Below the pieces are notes generated by a model, which saw only the letters and a program-made list of their open reading frames with translations, searched no databases and was not told the origin of the DNA. Below, one piece after another: positions 30,541-41,600 of a stretch of 64,000 bases of DNA; the first letter of the stretch is position 1; every line of letters begins with the position of its first letter. Source of the DNA: Pseudomonas alloputida (lineage in GTDB: Bacteria; Pseudomonadota; Gammaproteobacteria; Pseudomonadales; Pseudomonadaceae). A program made the translations under genes and the position numbers. The stretch lies in assembly GCF_021283545.2 (NCBI RefSeq), contig NZ_CP128540.1:5740501-5804500 (forward strand), given 5' to 3'.

Positions 30541-31341
30541 TCAATACCCTGGGCTGTCGAAGTCGAGCTGCACCTCGAAATCCAGCGCCCGCTCCACCCC
30601 GGTCTCCAGCCGCCCGTCGGCATGCAGGCGCAACCAGCGGTACCCCGGATGCTCTTCGCTCACCTGGAAGTCTTCGCTGCGCGCCGCGAACTGAATGCAG
30701 GTCGACGGCGTGGCCAACAGGCGCCGCCCCTCTCGAACCTCATCCCATTCCTGATGCACATGCCCCCATAGCAAAGCCCGTACCTGTGGATATCCTTCAA
30801 CGATATCGAACAGCGCCTGGGCATTGCGCAAGCCGATCGGCGCGATCCAGGCGCAGCCGATGTCCACTGGCTGATGGTGGAAGCACACCAGGCAATGCCG
30901 CTCGCCGGCCTCTTTCAAGGCGGCTTCCAGTACGGCCAGCTGGTCATCTTGCAGAAACCCGTGGGTAGCACCCTGCACGGCGGTGTTGAGCATGACCACC
31001 CGCCACGCGCCGATATCAGTCACCGCCTGCACCAGTTCAGGCGCCACCTGCGCCATCACCTGAGCCTCGTCATGGTTGCCCGGCAGCCAGCGAGTGGGTA
31101 CGGCAAACGGTGCGGTCAGCTCCCGAAACGCTTCATAGGATGCCACGCTGGCATCCTGGGACAGGTCGCCCGTGCACAGCAGCAAGTCGACAAGCGGCTG
31201 CTCGCGCCGCACCTGGGCCAACACGTGGCGCAGGCTGTCTCGGGTCTTGAGGCCCAGCATGCTGCCAGCCGGGTCGGCGAACAGGTGGGCATCGGTCAGT
31301 TGCACCACATGCACGGGGCGGGATTGGTCTGGCGGCGACAA
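30541..31341 (-). CDS. cpdA: 3',5'-cyclic-AMP phosphodiesterase CpdA
   Basis: CpdA hydrolyses cAMP and so limits Crp/Vfr signalling. The 266-residue product has the five calcineurin-like metallophosphatase motifs: LTDAHLF, CTGDLSQD, PGNHDEA, CFHHQPV and LWGHVHQEWD. The N-terminus lacks an ATG in the right frame; I take the TTG at 31341 (SPPDQSRPVHVVQLTDAHLF) with GAGGAG seven bases upstream. A cAMP phosphodiesterase role is from family knowledge; other 3',5'-nucleotide substrates cannot be ruled out. Confidence 0.93.
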   Translation of the reverse strand: MSPPDQSRPVHVVQLTDAHLFADPAGSMLGLKTRDSLRHVLAQVRREQPLVDLLLCTGDLSQDASVASYEAFRELTAPFAVPTRWLPGNHDEAQVMAQVAPELVQAVTDIGAWRVVMLNTAVQGATHGFLQDDQLAVLEAALKEAGERHCLVCFHHQPVDIGCAWIAPIGLRNAQALFDIVEGYPQVRALLWGHVHQEWDEVREGRRLLATPSTCIQFAARSEDFQVSEEHPGYRWLRLHADGRLETGVERALDFEVQLDFDSPGY

Positions 31342-31426
31342 CGGCCATCTCCTCGAATGGATTCAGCGGGAATTATGGCTGTGCGACGGTGACGAGCAAA
31401 CACCCGCAACCGACTCACGTCACAAT

Positions 31427-31879
31427 TCAGCGAACACTTGCCAGTTCGTGGCCGCAGGCCAGGCAGTGGCTGAGCCATTCACCCAGGAACAGGTTGAGCT
31501 GGGCCTTTTCGTCCGGCTGGTGCATGGCATCGTTCGGATACGGGTAGATGCTGCGCAGGCGCCGGGTGTGTTCGGCGCTGACCACTTCGGCCATGCGCGC
31601 ATCGTGATACACCTGCACTTCCAGGTGTGGCACTGGCAACCACGGCAGGCTGTGTTCCTGGCGCACATGCAGGGTGGTGGTATACGGGCAGGCCAGCACC
31701 ACGTCGAGCACCAGCACGCCAAGCATCTGGTCACCCTGGGTCATGCCGATGCGGCGCGAGCTCTGGGTGGTGCGCATGTCGGGCAACAAGCGCATCAGCC
31801 GGGCATAGTTGGCCTCGCAGGCTGCCTGCAGCCCGACCAGGTCAACTCGATAGCGCTCGCGCAGCAGGTTCACTTCCAC
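31427..31879 (-). CDS. DUF1249 family protein
   Basis: The 150-residue product (EVNLLRERYRVDLVGLQAAC at the start, LFLGEWLSHCLACGHELAS at the end) is a YqiB-like DUF1249 protein. It has no TM or signal peptide and no known activity. It is always found next to nudF and cpdA in gamma-proteobacteria. The start is a GTG at 31879, behind AGAGG, overlapping the nudF 3' end by ten bases; a second GTG six bases later is possible. Confidence 0.88.
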   Translation of the reverse strand: MEVNLLRERYRVDLVGLQAACEANYARLMRLLPDMRTTQSSRRIGMTQGDQMLGVLVLDVVLACPYTTTLHVRQEHSLPWLPVPHLEVQVYHDARMAEVVSAEHTRRLRSIYPYPNDAMHQPDEKAQLNLFLGEWLSHCLACGHELASVR

Positions 31880-32487
31880 ATACCTCTTACTTCGTCACGG
31901 TTCAGCGCCAGCCATTGCAGGCCAATGATGGTGGCCGCATTGCAGATGCGCCCGTCGCGCACCGCCTGCAGGGCATCCTCGAACGCCCACACGCGTACGC
32001 GAATGTCTTCGCCCTCTTCCTCCAGGCCATGCAGCCCTCCCGCGCCCTCGCTGCTGCAACGGCCGAGGAACAGATGAACGTATTCGTCACTGCCGCCAGG
32101 CGACGGGAAGTAGCGGGTCATCGGCCACAGGGCGCTGAAGGTCAGGCCGGCTTCTTCTTCAGCCTCGCGATGGGCGACTTCCTCGGGCTGCTCGTCTTTG
32201 TCGATCAGCCCGGCAACCATCTCGATCAGCCAGGGGTTGGCGACCTTGTCCAGGGCGCCCACGCGGAACTGTTCGATCAGCACCACTTCATCGCGCGCTG
32301 GGTCGTACGGCAGCACGCATACCGCATCGTGGCGCACAAACAGTTCGCGACTGATCTCGCGCCCCATGCCCCCGGCAAATAGCTCGTGGCGCAGGCGTAA
32401 CTTGTCGAGCTTGTAAAAGCCCTGGAAGCAATTGGCCCGCTCGATGATTTCGAAGCCCTTGGGCACAGCGTTCAACGCGTCTGACAT
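31870..32487 (-). CDS. nudF: ADP-ribose pyrophosphatase (Nudix) NudF
   Basis: NudF hydrolyses ADP-ribose and related ADP-sugars to AMP and sugar phosphate. The 205-residue product (start MSDALNAVPKGFEIIERANC) has a complete Nudix box: GLIDKDEQPEEVAHREAEEE followed by AGLT. The nearby FPSPGGSDEYVHLFLGRC segment is typical of the ADPRase subgroup. The length matches E. coli NudF (209). It leads the nudF-DUF1249-cpdA-yqiA-parE run and is divergent from the lipoprotein gene at 32673. Confidence 0.94.
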   Translation of the reverse strand: MSDALNAVPKGFEIIERANCFQGFYKLDKLRLRHELFAGGMGREISRELFVRHDAVCVLPYDPARDEVVLIEQFRVGALDKVANPWLIEMVAGLIDKDEQPEEVAHREAEEEAGLTFSALWPMTRYFPSPGGSDEYVHLFLGRCSSEGAGGLHGLEEEGEDIRVRVWAFEDALQAVRDGRICNAATIIGLQWLALNRDEVRGMWK

Positions 32488-32672
32488 GGAAATCCTCATT
32501 ACCTCGAATACTGCTTCGCGCCATCCTACTCCGCACGCCTGTTGGTTTCACCCCTTTCCAGCAACCGCTGGCGCACTCGGGACAGCAGACCTTCACTCTG
32601 TTAGCTTAGTGGCGAACTGAAGGCCGCGCAGACGGTCAAAGGCCGACTTTTCCCTGTTCTGCAAGGATCATC

Positions 32673-33419
32673 ATGACACTTGTCAAACTGACTTCCGTGG
32701 CCGTGCTGGCACTCGCTCTGGGCGCCTGCCAGAGCCTGTTCACGCCCAACTACCGGGCCCCGCTCGAGGTCAAGCGCGACGCCTGGGAGCATGTCAAACC
32801 CGGCTGCAGCGAGAGCGACTGCCCGCTGGTGAACATCGACATGATCCACTTCCCGGCCCTGCCCAAGCTCGACGGCATCGTCGAAAAACGCCTGCTGCAA
32901 CTGACCGAAGACAATCAGCATGGCACCGCACCAGCCACCCTGCAGGCCTACGAACAGCAATATCTGGCCAGTGCCGACAAACGTAACAGCAGCTACTTGC
33001 AAGCCAAGGTACGCGAGCAGCATGACGGACTGGTGATCATCGAGTTGTCCAGCTACCTGGACAGCGGTGGCGCCCACGGCATGCCCGGGCGCGGCTTCAT
33101 CAACTATTCACGCAAACTGGACAAGGTGCTGACCCTGCAGGACATGCTGGTGCCCGGCCAGGAAGACACCTTCTGGAAAACCGTCGAAGAATCGCACCGT
33201 GCCTGGCTGATGAGCGTGGGAATGGACAAGGATGCCGAGTTCGTCAAGACCTGGCCGTTCAAGAAATCGCCGCACGTCGCCCTGACGTACGGCGCGGTAG
33301 TGGTCAAGTATGAGGTCTATGCCATCGCGCCCTATTCCATGGGCCACGTGGAACTGAAGATCCCCTACCCGCGCCTGAATGGCGTACTCAAGCCTGAACT
33401 GTTTCCCGGCCGCGGCTGA
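32673..33419 (+). CDS. RsiV/DUF3298-family lipoprotein
   Basis: The 248-residue product starts MTLVKLTSVAVLALALGAC, a lipoprotein signal with lipobox LGAC. The mature part has a DUF4163-like region and a C-terminal DUF3298/RsiV-like domain: SYLDSGGAHGMPGRGFINYS, then a late YEVYAIAPYSMGHVELKIPY. In Bacillus RsiV this fold binds lysozyme, but here it is a lipoprotein with no anti-sigma part, so that role should not be assumed. Its last 32 bases overlap the convergent cytX gene. Confidence 0.82.
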   Translation: MTLVKLTSVAVLALALGACQSLFTPNYRAPLEVKRDAWEHVKPGCSESDCPLVNIDMIHFPALPKLDGIVEKRLLQLTEDNQHGTAPATLQAYEQQYLASADKRNSSYLQAKVREQHDGLVIIELSSYLDSGGAHGMPGRGFINYSRKLDKVLTLQDMLVPGQEDTFWKTVEESHRAWLMSVGMDKDAEFVKTWPFKKSPHVALTYGAVVVKYEVYAIAPYSMGHVELKIPYPRLNGVLKPELFPGRG

Positions 33420-34677
33420 GGCTTAGCAGCCCATGCAGCACGCCTGCCAGCAGCAATGCGGGCAGGGTGGCGCCCAGTTCGGGCGCCTTGGCGGCAATCA
33501 GGTGATAGGCCACCACTCCGGTAAACCAGGCCACCAACGCCTGCCAGTGCAAGCCATTGACCTGTGCTGGCAGACGGCGTCGACGGACCACGTAGTGGTC
33601 CATCAGCACCACGCCGAACAGCGGTGCGAACACCGAACCGATCAGCAACAGGAAGTTTTCGTACTGTGCCAGTGGCGCCAACAGGGCGATCAGGGTGCAC
33701 AACACGCCGATGGCCAACGCCAGGTGCTCGACCTTCAGCGGTAGCAGCACACCGGTGGAAACCGCCGCCGAGTGGATGTCGGCGAAGGCCTTTTCCGACT
33801 CGTCCAGCAGAATAAGCAGCAGCGGAATCCCCATGCCGGCGCCCGCCAGGGCCAGCAGCAAGGCATTGACTTCGCCACTGGCGGCGAACGCCAGCGTGTA
33901 CGCCACGCCCAGGCTCATCAGCCAGGTGTTGCCGATGAAGTAGCCCACTACCGTACCGCCGAACACATGCCTGCCATTGCGGGCAAAGCGCGAGTAGTCC
34001 GCGATCAGCGGCAGCCAGGACAGCGGCATGGCGATGACGATATCGAAGCCAACCGCCAGCGACATCGAACCATCCCCGGCACGGTTCCACAGCTCCGCCA
34101 GGTCGGCCTTGGCGAACAGGTTCCAGGTCAGCCACAGGCAAGCGCCCAGCAACAACCAGATGCCCCAGGCGCGCAGTACCTTGCGCACGAAGGCCAGTGG
34201 CCCGCTGACAGCCAGCAGGGTGGCCAGGGCACCGAAGCACAGCGTCCAGAGCATGGGGCTGTTCCAGGCACTTTCCTCACCGAACGCTCGCGCACCCAGC
34301 AAGCTGGCAGCATCGCGCATGACGATAATCTCGAAAGCGCCCCAACCCACCAGTTGCAGCAAGTTGAGCAGCGCCGGCAAGCGCGCGCCATGGCTGCCCA
34401 GGCTGAGTTTCAGGGTGCCCATGGCGGACAGGCCGGTGTCGCTGCCGATAACCCCCGCCGCACCCAGCAACAGCACACCGACACCGGTGCCCAGGGCGAT
34501 GGCCAGCACGGCGCCAGCAAGGCCTAGGCCTGGCGCCAGCATGGCGCCGACCTGCAGCACCATCAGGCCGATGCCGAGGGAAAACCACAGTGAAAACAGG
34601 TCGCGAGCACCGAAAATGCGCTGCTGGATGGGGATTGGATGGTCGGGAGAGAACTGGCTGGGTGATGTCATGGTCAT
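33388..34677 (-). CDS. cytX: CytX-type pyrimidine (hydroxymethylpyrimidine) transporter
   Basis: This is an NCS1-family permease of about 429 residues with some twelve TM helices (for example LGIGLMVLQVGAMLAPGLGL near the start, LLLIGSVFAPLFGVVLMDHY near the end). The NCS1 signature region SWLPLIADYSRFARN is present. Adjacency to thiC, on the same strand and just downstream, fits CytX, the predicted importer of the thiamine precursor HMP; cytosine is the alternative substrate. I use the ATG at 34677 (MTMTSPSQFSPDHPIPIQQR); ATGs at 34704 and 34671 are also possible. No riboswitch of its own is visible, and a REP pair separates it from thiC. Confidence 0.85.
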   Translation of the reverse strand: MTMTSPSQFSPDHPIPIQQRIFGARDLFSLWFSLGIGLMVLQVGAMLAPGLGLAGAVLAIALGTGVGVLLLGAAGVIGSDTGLSAMGTLKLSLGSHGARLPALLNLLQLVGWGAFEIIVMRDAASLLGARAFGEESAWNSPMLWTLCFGALATLLAVSGPLAFVRKVLRAWGIWLLLGACLWLTWNLFAKADLAELWNRAGDGSMSLAVGFDIVIAMPLSWLPLIADYSRFARNGRHVFGGTVVGYFIGNTWLMSLGVAYTLAFAASGEVNALLLALAGAGMGIPLLLILLDESEKAFADIHSAAVSTGVLLPLKVEHLALAIGVLCTLIALLAPLAQYENFLLLIGSVFAPLFGVVLMDHYVVRRRRLPAQVNGLHWQALVAWFTGVVAYHLIAAKAPELGATLPALLLAGVLHGLLSLSRGRETVQA

Positions 34678-34712
34678 GTCCGCAGGAGTGATGTTAAGTG
34701 GCATACACCACC

Positions 34713-34800
34713 CTGTGGGAGCGGGCTTGCCCGCGAACACCGGCAAAGCCGGTGCCATGCACCGCAGTGCTTGCTTCGCGGGCAAGCCCGCTCCCACAGG
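34713..34800. repeat. REP pair between cytX and thiC
   Basis: TGTGGGAGCGGGCTTGCCCG (34714-34733) and its mirror CGGGCAAGCCCGCTCCCACA (34780-34799) flank a CACCGGCAAAGCCGGTG stem. It has the same design as the pair at 12024-12110. On the minus strand it may stop thiC transcripts from reading into cytX or stabilise the thiC 3' end. Confidence 0.85.
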
Positions 34801-34815
34801 GTAAGGTGCTGCGGT

Positions 34816-36955
<2,140 letters not shown>

Positions 36956-36961
36956 ATGCGC

Positions 36962-36991
36962 AGTCTAGACTGGAGTGGTCAGCAAAGCCAA
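36962..36991 (-). promoter_or_regulatory. Candidate sigma-70 promoter of thiC
   Basis: On the minus strand TTGGCT (36991-36986), 18 bases, TAGACT (36967-36962). Transcription would start near 36955, exactly at the first base of the TPP aptamer. Confidence 0.55.
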
Positions 36992-37030
36992 GCAGGTAAA
37001 TGCGCGGATGATGAAAGGCACACCGAGCGA

Positions 37031-37059
37031 TTGTTGCCGGGTGCGCATGGCACTACACT
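37031..37059 (+). promoter_or_regulatory. Candidate sigma-70 promoter of tolC
   Basis: TTGTTG (37031-37036), 17 bases, TACACT (37054-37059), about 58 bases before the tolC ATG. The 36956-37117 gap thus holds divergent promoters for thiC and tolC. Confidence 0.55.
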
Positions 37060-37117
37060 GGCCCATCGCTCGATACTCAACAGTTCAGTAATTAAATTTC
37101 GTACAAGGATTGCCTCT

Positions 37118-38551
37118 ATGCTGCGCAAACTCTCACTGGCGATAGCCGTGTCTTGTGCGTCCAACGGAGTGGTCTGGGCAGCGGACGTGCCCTCGACAGT
37201 CAAAACCGATCTGGTCAGCGTCTACCAGGAAGCAGTGGACAACAACGCCGACCTGGCTGCAGCCCGCGCCGATTACGGGGCGCGCCGCGAAGTGGTGCCG
37301 CAGGCCCGCGCCGGGTTGCTGCCAAACCTGTCGGCCGGTGCCGAGATGATGAACACCCGCACCAAGCTGGACGAGCCATCCATCACGTCCAATCGCAGCG
37401 GCAACTCCTGGAGCGCGACCCTGGCTCAGCCGATCTTCCGCGCTGATCGCTGGTTCCAGTTGCAAGCCGCCGAAGCAGTCAACGAACAGGCAGCCCTGGA
37501 GCTGTCGGCGACCGAGCAAAACCTGATCCTGCAAACCGCGCAAAACTACTTCGCCGTCCTCCGCGCCCAGGACAACCTGGCCGCCACCAAGGCAGAAGAA
37601 GCCGCCTTCAAGCGCCAGCTGGATCAGTCCAACGAGCGTTTCGACGTGGGCCTTTCGGACAAGACCGACGTGCTGCAATCCCAAGCCAGTTATGACACTG
37701 CACGGGCCAACCGGATCATCGCCGAACGCCAGGTGCAGGATGCCTTCGAGGCCCTGGTGACCCTGACCAACCGTGAGTACACCTCTATCCAGGGCGTGGT
37801 ACATAGCCTGCCGGTACAAGTGCCAACGCCCAACGATGCCAAAGCCTGGGTCGAAACCGCCGGGCGCCAGAACCTCAACCTGCTGGCCACCAACTACGCG
37901 GTTTCTGCCGCAGAAGAGACCCTGCGTCAGCGCAAGGCCGGGCATGCACCGACCCTGGACGCCGTGGCCAAGTACCAGAAGGGTGACAACGACAGCCTTG
38001 GCTTCACCAACCCATCGCAACTGGGGGTGCGCTACAGCGGCGACGTCGAGCAGACCAGCGTTGGCCTGCAACTGAACATACCGATCTACAGCGGCGGCCT
38101 GACCAGCTCGCAGGTACGCGAGGCTTACCAGCGCCTGAGCCAGAGCGAGCAGCAGCGTGAAAGCCTGCGCCGCCAGGTCGTGGAAAACACCCGCAACCTG
38201 CACCGCGCAGTGAACACCGATGTGGAACAGGTACAGGCGCGCAAACAGTCGATCATTTCCAACCAGAGCGCGCTGGAAGCCACCGAAATCGGCTACCAGG
38301 TCGGTACCCGCAACATCGTCGACGTGCTTGATGCCCAGCGCCAGCTGTACACCTCGGTGCGCGACTACAACAATAGCCGTTACGACTACATTCTCGACAA
38401 CCTGAGCCTGAAGCAGGCAGCCGGCACCCTGAGCCCGCAAGACCTGCAGGACCTGAAGCGCTACCTGAAACCTGACTACAACCCGGACAAGGACTTCCTG
38501 CCGCCGGACCTGGCGGCAGCAGCGGCCAAGAACTTCGAGCGCAGGCCTTGA
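37118..38551 (+). CDS. tolC: TolC-family outer-membrane channel
   Basis: TolC is the trimeric outer-membrane and periplasmic tunnel used by type I secretion and many RND/ABC pumps. The 477-residue product starts MLRKLSLAIAVSCASNGVVW with AAGGAT upstream and has a signal peptide ending near AWAA^DVP-type VVWAAD. It contains the duplicated outer membrane efflux domain: repeat 1 includes DLVSVYQEAVDNNADLAAAR and repeat 2 includes ARKQSIISNQSALEATEIGY with QVGTRNIVDVLDAQRQLY. It is convergent with the T1SS protease operon (130 bases apart) and is the likely outer-membrane partner of that exporter, besides serving pumps. Confidence 0.95.
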   Translation: MLRKLSLAIAVSCASNGVVWAADVPSTVKTDLVSVYQEAVDNNADLAAARADYGARREVVPQARAGLLPNLSAGAEMMNTRTKLDEPSITSNRSGNSWSATLAQPIFRADRWFQLQAAEAVNEQAALELSATEQNLILQTAQNYFAVLRAQDNLAATKAEEAAFKRQLDQSNERFDVGLSDKTDVLQSQASYDTARANRIIAERQVQDAFEALVTLTNREYTSIQGVVHSLPVQVPTPNDAKAWVETAGRQNLNLLATNYAVSAAEETLRQRKAGHAPTLDAVAKYQKGDNDSLGFTNPSQLGVRYSGDVEQTSVGLQLNIPIYSGGLTSSQVREAYQRLSQSEQQRESLRRQVVENTRNLHRAVNTDVEQVQARKQSIISNQSALEATEIGYQVGTRNIVDVLDAQRQLYTSVRDYNNSRYDYILDNLSLKQAAGTLSPQDLQDLKRYLKPDYNPDKDFLPPDLAAAAAKNFERRP

Positions 38552-38567
38552 GATAGGGGCTGGACTC

Positions 38568-38592
38568 TTCGCGGGCTTGCCCGCTCCCACAC
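38568..38592. repeat. Single REP unit between tolC and the RTX gene
   Basis: TTCGCGGGCTTGCCCGCTCC followed by CACAC. A second, decayed piece (GAGAGCTGGCTTGCTGGCGA) follows near 38625. The 130-base gap between the convergent stops has no T-tract hairpin, so the REP may act as the barrier. Confidence 0.8.
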
Positions 38593-38681
38593 GGTGCCAG
38601 GCCTGAAGGCATGATGCACCTGTGAGAGCTGGCTTGCTGGCGATAGGCCTTCAATATCACTCCAGCCCTGAACGACAACGC

Positions 38682-41600
38682 CTAGGCGGCTACGGCAATC
38701 GTCGAGTCGATGCGTTGAGCCGACATATCACCGATAAGCACAGGCCCCGCAGGTTCAGGGGCGAACGCAGCCATTGCGTCAACAAGATTCCCCAGGCTCG
38801 GTAGCGAGTGCTCGACAGCAAACAGCGATGACCCTGCTGAAAGGGCGGAAATTTCTGGCACGGCAACCGCTTCAGATGTGACCATTGCCGGCTGCGCAAA
38901 GATAAAGTCCTCCGCTGTCACCTGCGCAACTTCGAGCGCATCCAGGTACAGCATCTTCACTATACCTTCCTGCCCCGGCACTGCCTGGGTATCAACGGCT
39001 ACACCGTGAATCTGCGCAAAGTCATTGAGTTTGAAGCGCTGGACCTTGCTGACGTGCAGATCCTCGAAGCGACTGATGCCTACCTGGGTCAGGTCAATCT
39101 TGTCGATACCGTGTCGGAACCCCCGAAGGGTGTTCTTGTAATCGCTCACACCTTCTTGTTTTGTCACCAGAAACACGCTGGGCGCAACCGTCGGCGGGGA
39201 ATATATCGTGCCTGCCAAAGAAGCCACCAACTGCCCGGATGCGTCACTGGCAAGCGACACGCCACCTGCACCACCGGTAAGCAGAACATTCGCGCTGACA
39301 GGCGGGGTCGTCTGCTCTTCAGGGCTGCCCTCGAAATAACCTGGCGCAGCGGTGAAAGCGTCAAGGAAACGGAAGTTCGCTGACCGCAGTTCAGCAATCG
39401 TAGTGTCCGCAAGCGTCAGCTTCTGCCCACTGCCAAGGTCGAGCACAGTCGAATTGCCGTCCTGTTGCATCTGCAAGTCAGCAAACCCTGAACCACCAAA
39501 GCCGACCAGGTCGATCACCTCACGCGAAGTCTCGAACTGCTTGAGTACATCGTTACCGCCTGCACGCCTGTGGATGACAAAGCGGTCGGTACCCTCACCC
39601 CCCTTGAGGAGATTGTACCCACGGCCACCATCCAGTAATGCCCCGGCGGGCCCGGCGATCAAGGTATCGTCGCCATCACCACTGATAAGGTTTTGCACCG
39701 AACCAGGGGCTATGGTGAGCGCCGCACCGGCAATACTGGCGCTGCCGCTGGCCAGATCCACCGAGATACTGCGACTTACTGCAGCCGCATTCAACGTATT
39801 GCGCCCGCCAGCGGTTCCGCTGATGGCATCGTCAAGCTTCGCGCGCCCTGGGTTTTCTGCCACCAGGTTCGCGTAGTCGTCGGTAAAGTAATAGACATCA
39901 TCGGTGGTGCCGGGGCTGCCGACGAGGCGCAGCGTCCAGCGATCAAGCGTTAGCGGTAAGCCAGCAACAGCATTACGCACCTCAAGCTTCCACTCCCCAG
40001 CCGAGCGCTCTGCGCGATGATGGGTCGACATGAACCCATATTTGAACGCCCCTGAACGCGAATCGCCCAGATCGTCATCACCAGAGCCCGGCGCCTTGCC
40101 TGTGCGATCGAGCAGTACGCTGCGCGTGCCGCCAGGCGACACCAGCGTGAGCGTCATGTCGCCAAGGCGGCCGACCATCGAGTGGACATCAACCTCCACA
40201 TGCTCCACCAGCAAATCAGCCGGCAGGGTCAAAGACAAAGTCGCAACCTGCCCCGCCGCAACCTGTTGAGCCACTGGTTCACTGCTGGCTGTCAGCAGCC
40301 GTTCATTGGCCTTGGTCGCCCGGCTCCCCCAGGACTCGGCAAGGCGCACTGCGGCACGGGCGTCGATCATGCCAAAGCCATAGTCGTGGCTGGCGTGCAT
40401 GCCACCGCCATTCCAATTGCGCCCTGCGTTGTAAGCCCATTGGGTTGATGCGTCATCCACTTTGCGCGCAGACAGTGCGAGGATCTGCTGAACATCCCGG
40501 TAACCCAACCCCGGGTTGGCTTGCAACATCAACGCCACCACGCCTGAGACGATCGGCGCGGCGAAGCTGGTGCCCTGAGTCGTGCTGTAGGCGCTGCCGA
40601 CCGACGCACCGCGCTCCGCTTCAAGGCTGACGCCACTGGATAAAACATGGCTCCCCGGTGCAGCGACCAGCAAGCTGGAGCCTGGATTGGAAAAGGGTGC
40701 CGTGGCAGCTTGCAGTACCGAGAGGTCTGCCTTTGCGTTGATGGCCGCCACTTCAATGGCGTGGCGGTTGTTGTTGGTCAGCGAGCCCTGTGCATTACCG
40801 CCTTTATGGCGCTGGTTGCCACCAGAGGCGACGACGATGGTGCCTAGCCCACCACGGCCGTTGGTGGCGGCAAGCGTAGTGCTGAATGCCAGCGCCAGAG
40901 CAGTATCGACTTTTCCTTCTGGAACATTTGTAAGTCCGAAGTCCGTTTTGAAACCCCAACTGTTGTTGGCTATGTCGTAGTTGACCATTTGCCCCAGATT
41001 GGTCAGGTCATCGCCTTTGTTGGCCAGGTAGTGCCCGCCGATCTTCGCCTCATATGCGATGCCGATCCCTCCTTGATCATTGCGCGCGCCAACCATGACC
41101 CCAGCCACTTGAGTGGCATGATTGGACGCCAGAGCGGGCAGCGTGCCATTGGTGCGTTGGGTTTGCAGCCAGATGGGATCGATATTCGGCTTGAGATCGG
41201 GGTGCCCAATGTCGAAGATTTCCGGCGCCACGGCAAACTCCCCTCCCGGCTCGAACTGCCCTATCCTCACCCCCTTGCCCGTGAAGTCATGCCATACCGG
41301 CGCGACATTGATCTCGTCCAGATACCACTGCCGCCCCGACAGCGGGTCAGCGGGGGATTGTTCATGGCGCAACGTTACCGTTGCCCGCAAGGGTGCTGAT
41401 GCAGCACTGCCCACTTCGGTCACACTCATGGACGCGTTGCCGGCAGCATCGACCAAGTCGTAGCGGAAACTGACATCACCGTCATGGCCTGGCAACGGCG
41501 TGACCTCCACATCACCCTGCTCATTCAGCCGCACTGTTGCACCCTTGCCAGCGCTGACTGAGGCGATGCGCAATGGCCCGCTGCTGCCAAGTGGCTGGTC

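Noticed and set aside
32488..32672. Search for a terminator or regulatory site between nudF and the DUF3298 lipoprotein gene
   Set aside because: Only divergent leader sequence seen; no convincing promoter boxes or hairpin that I could support.
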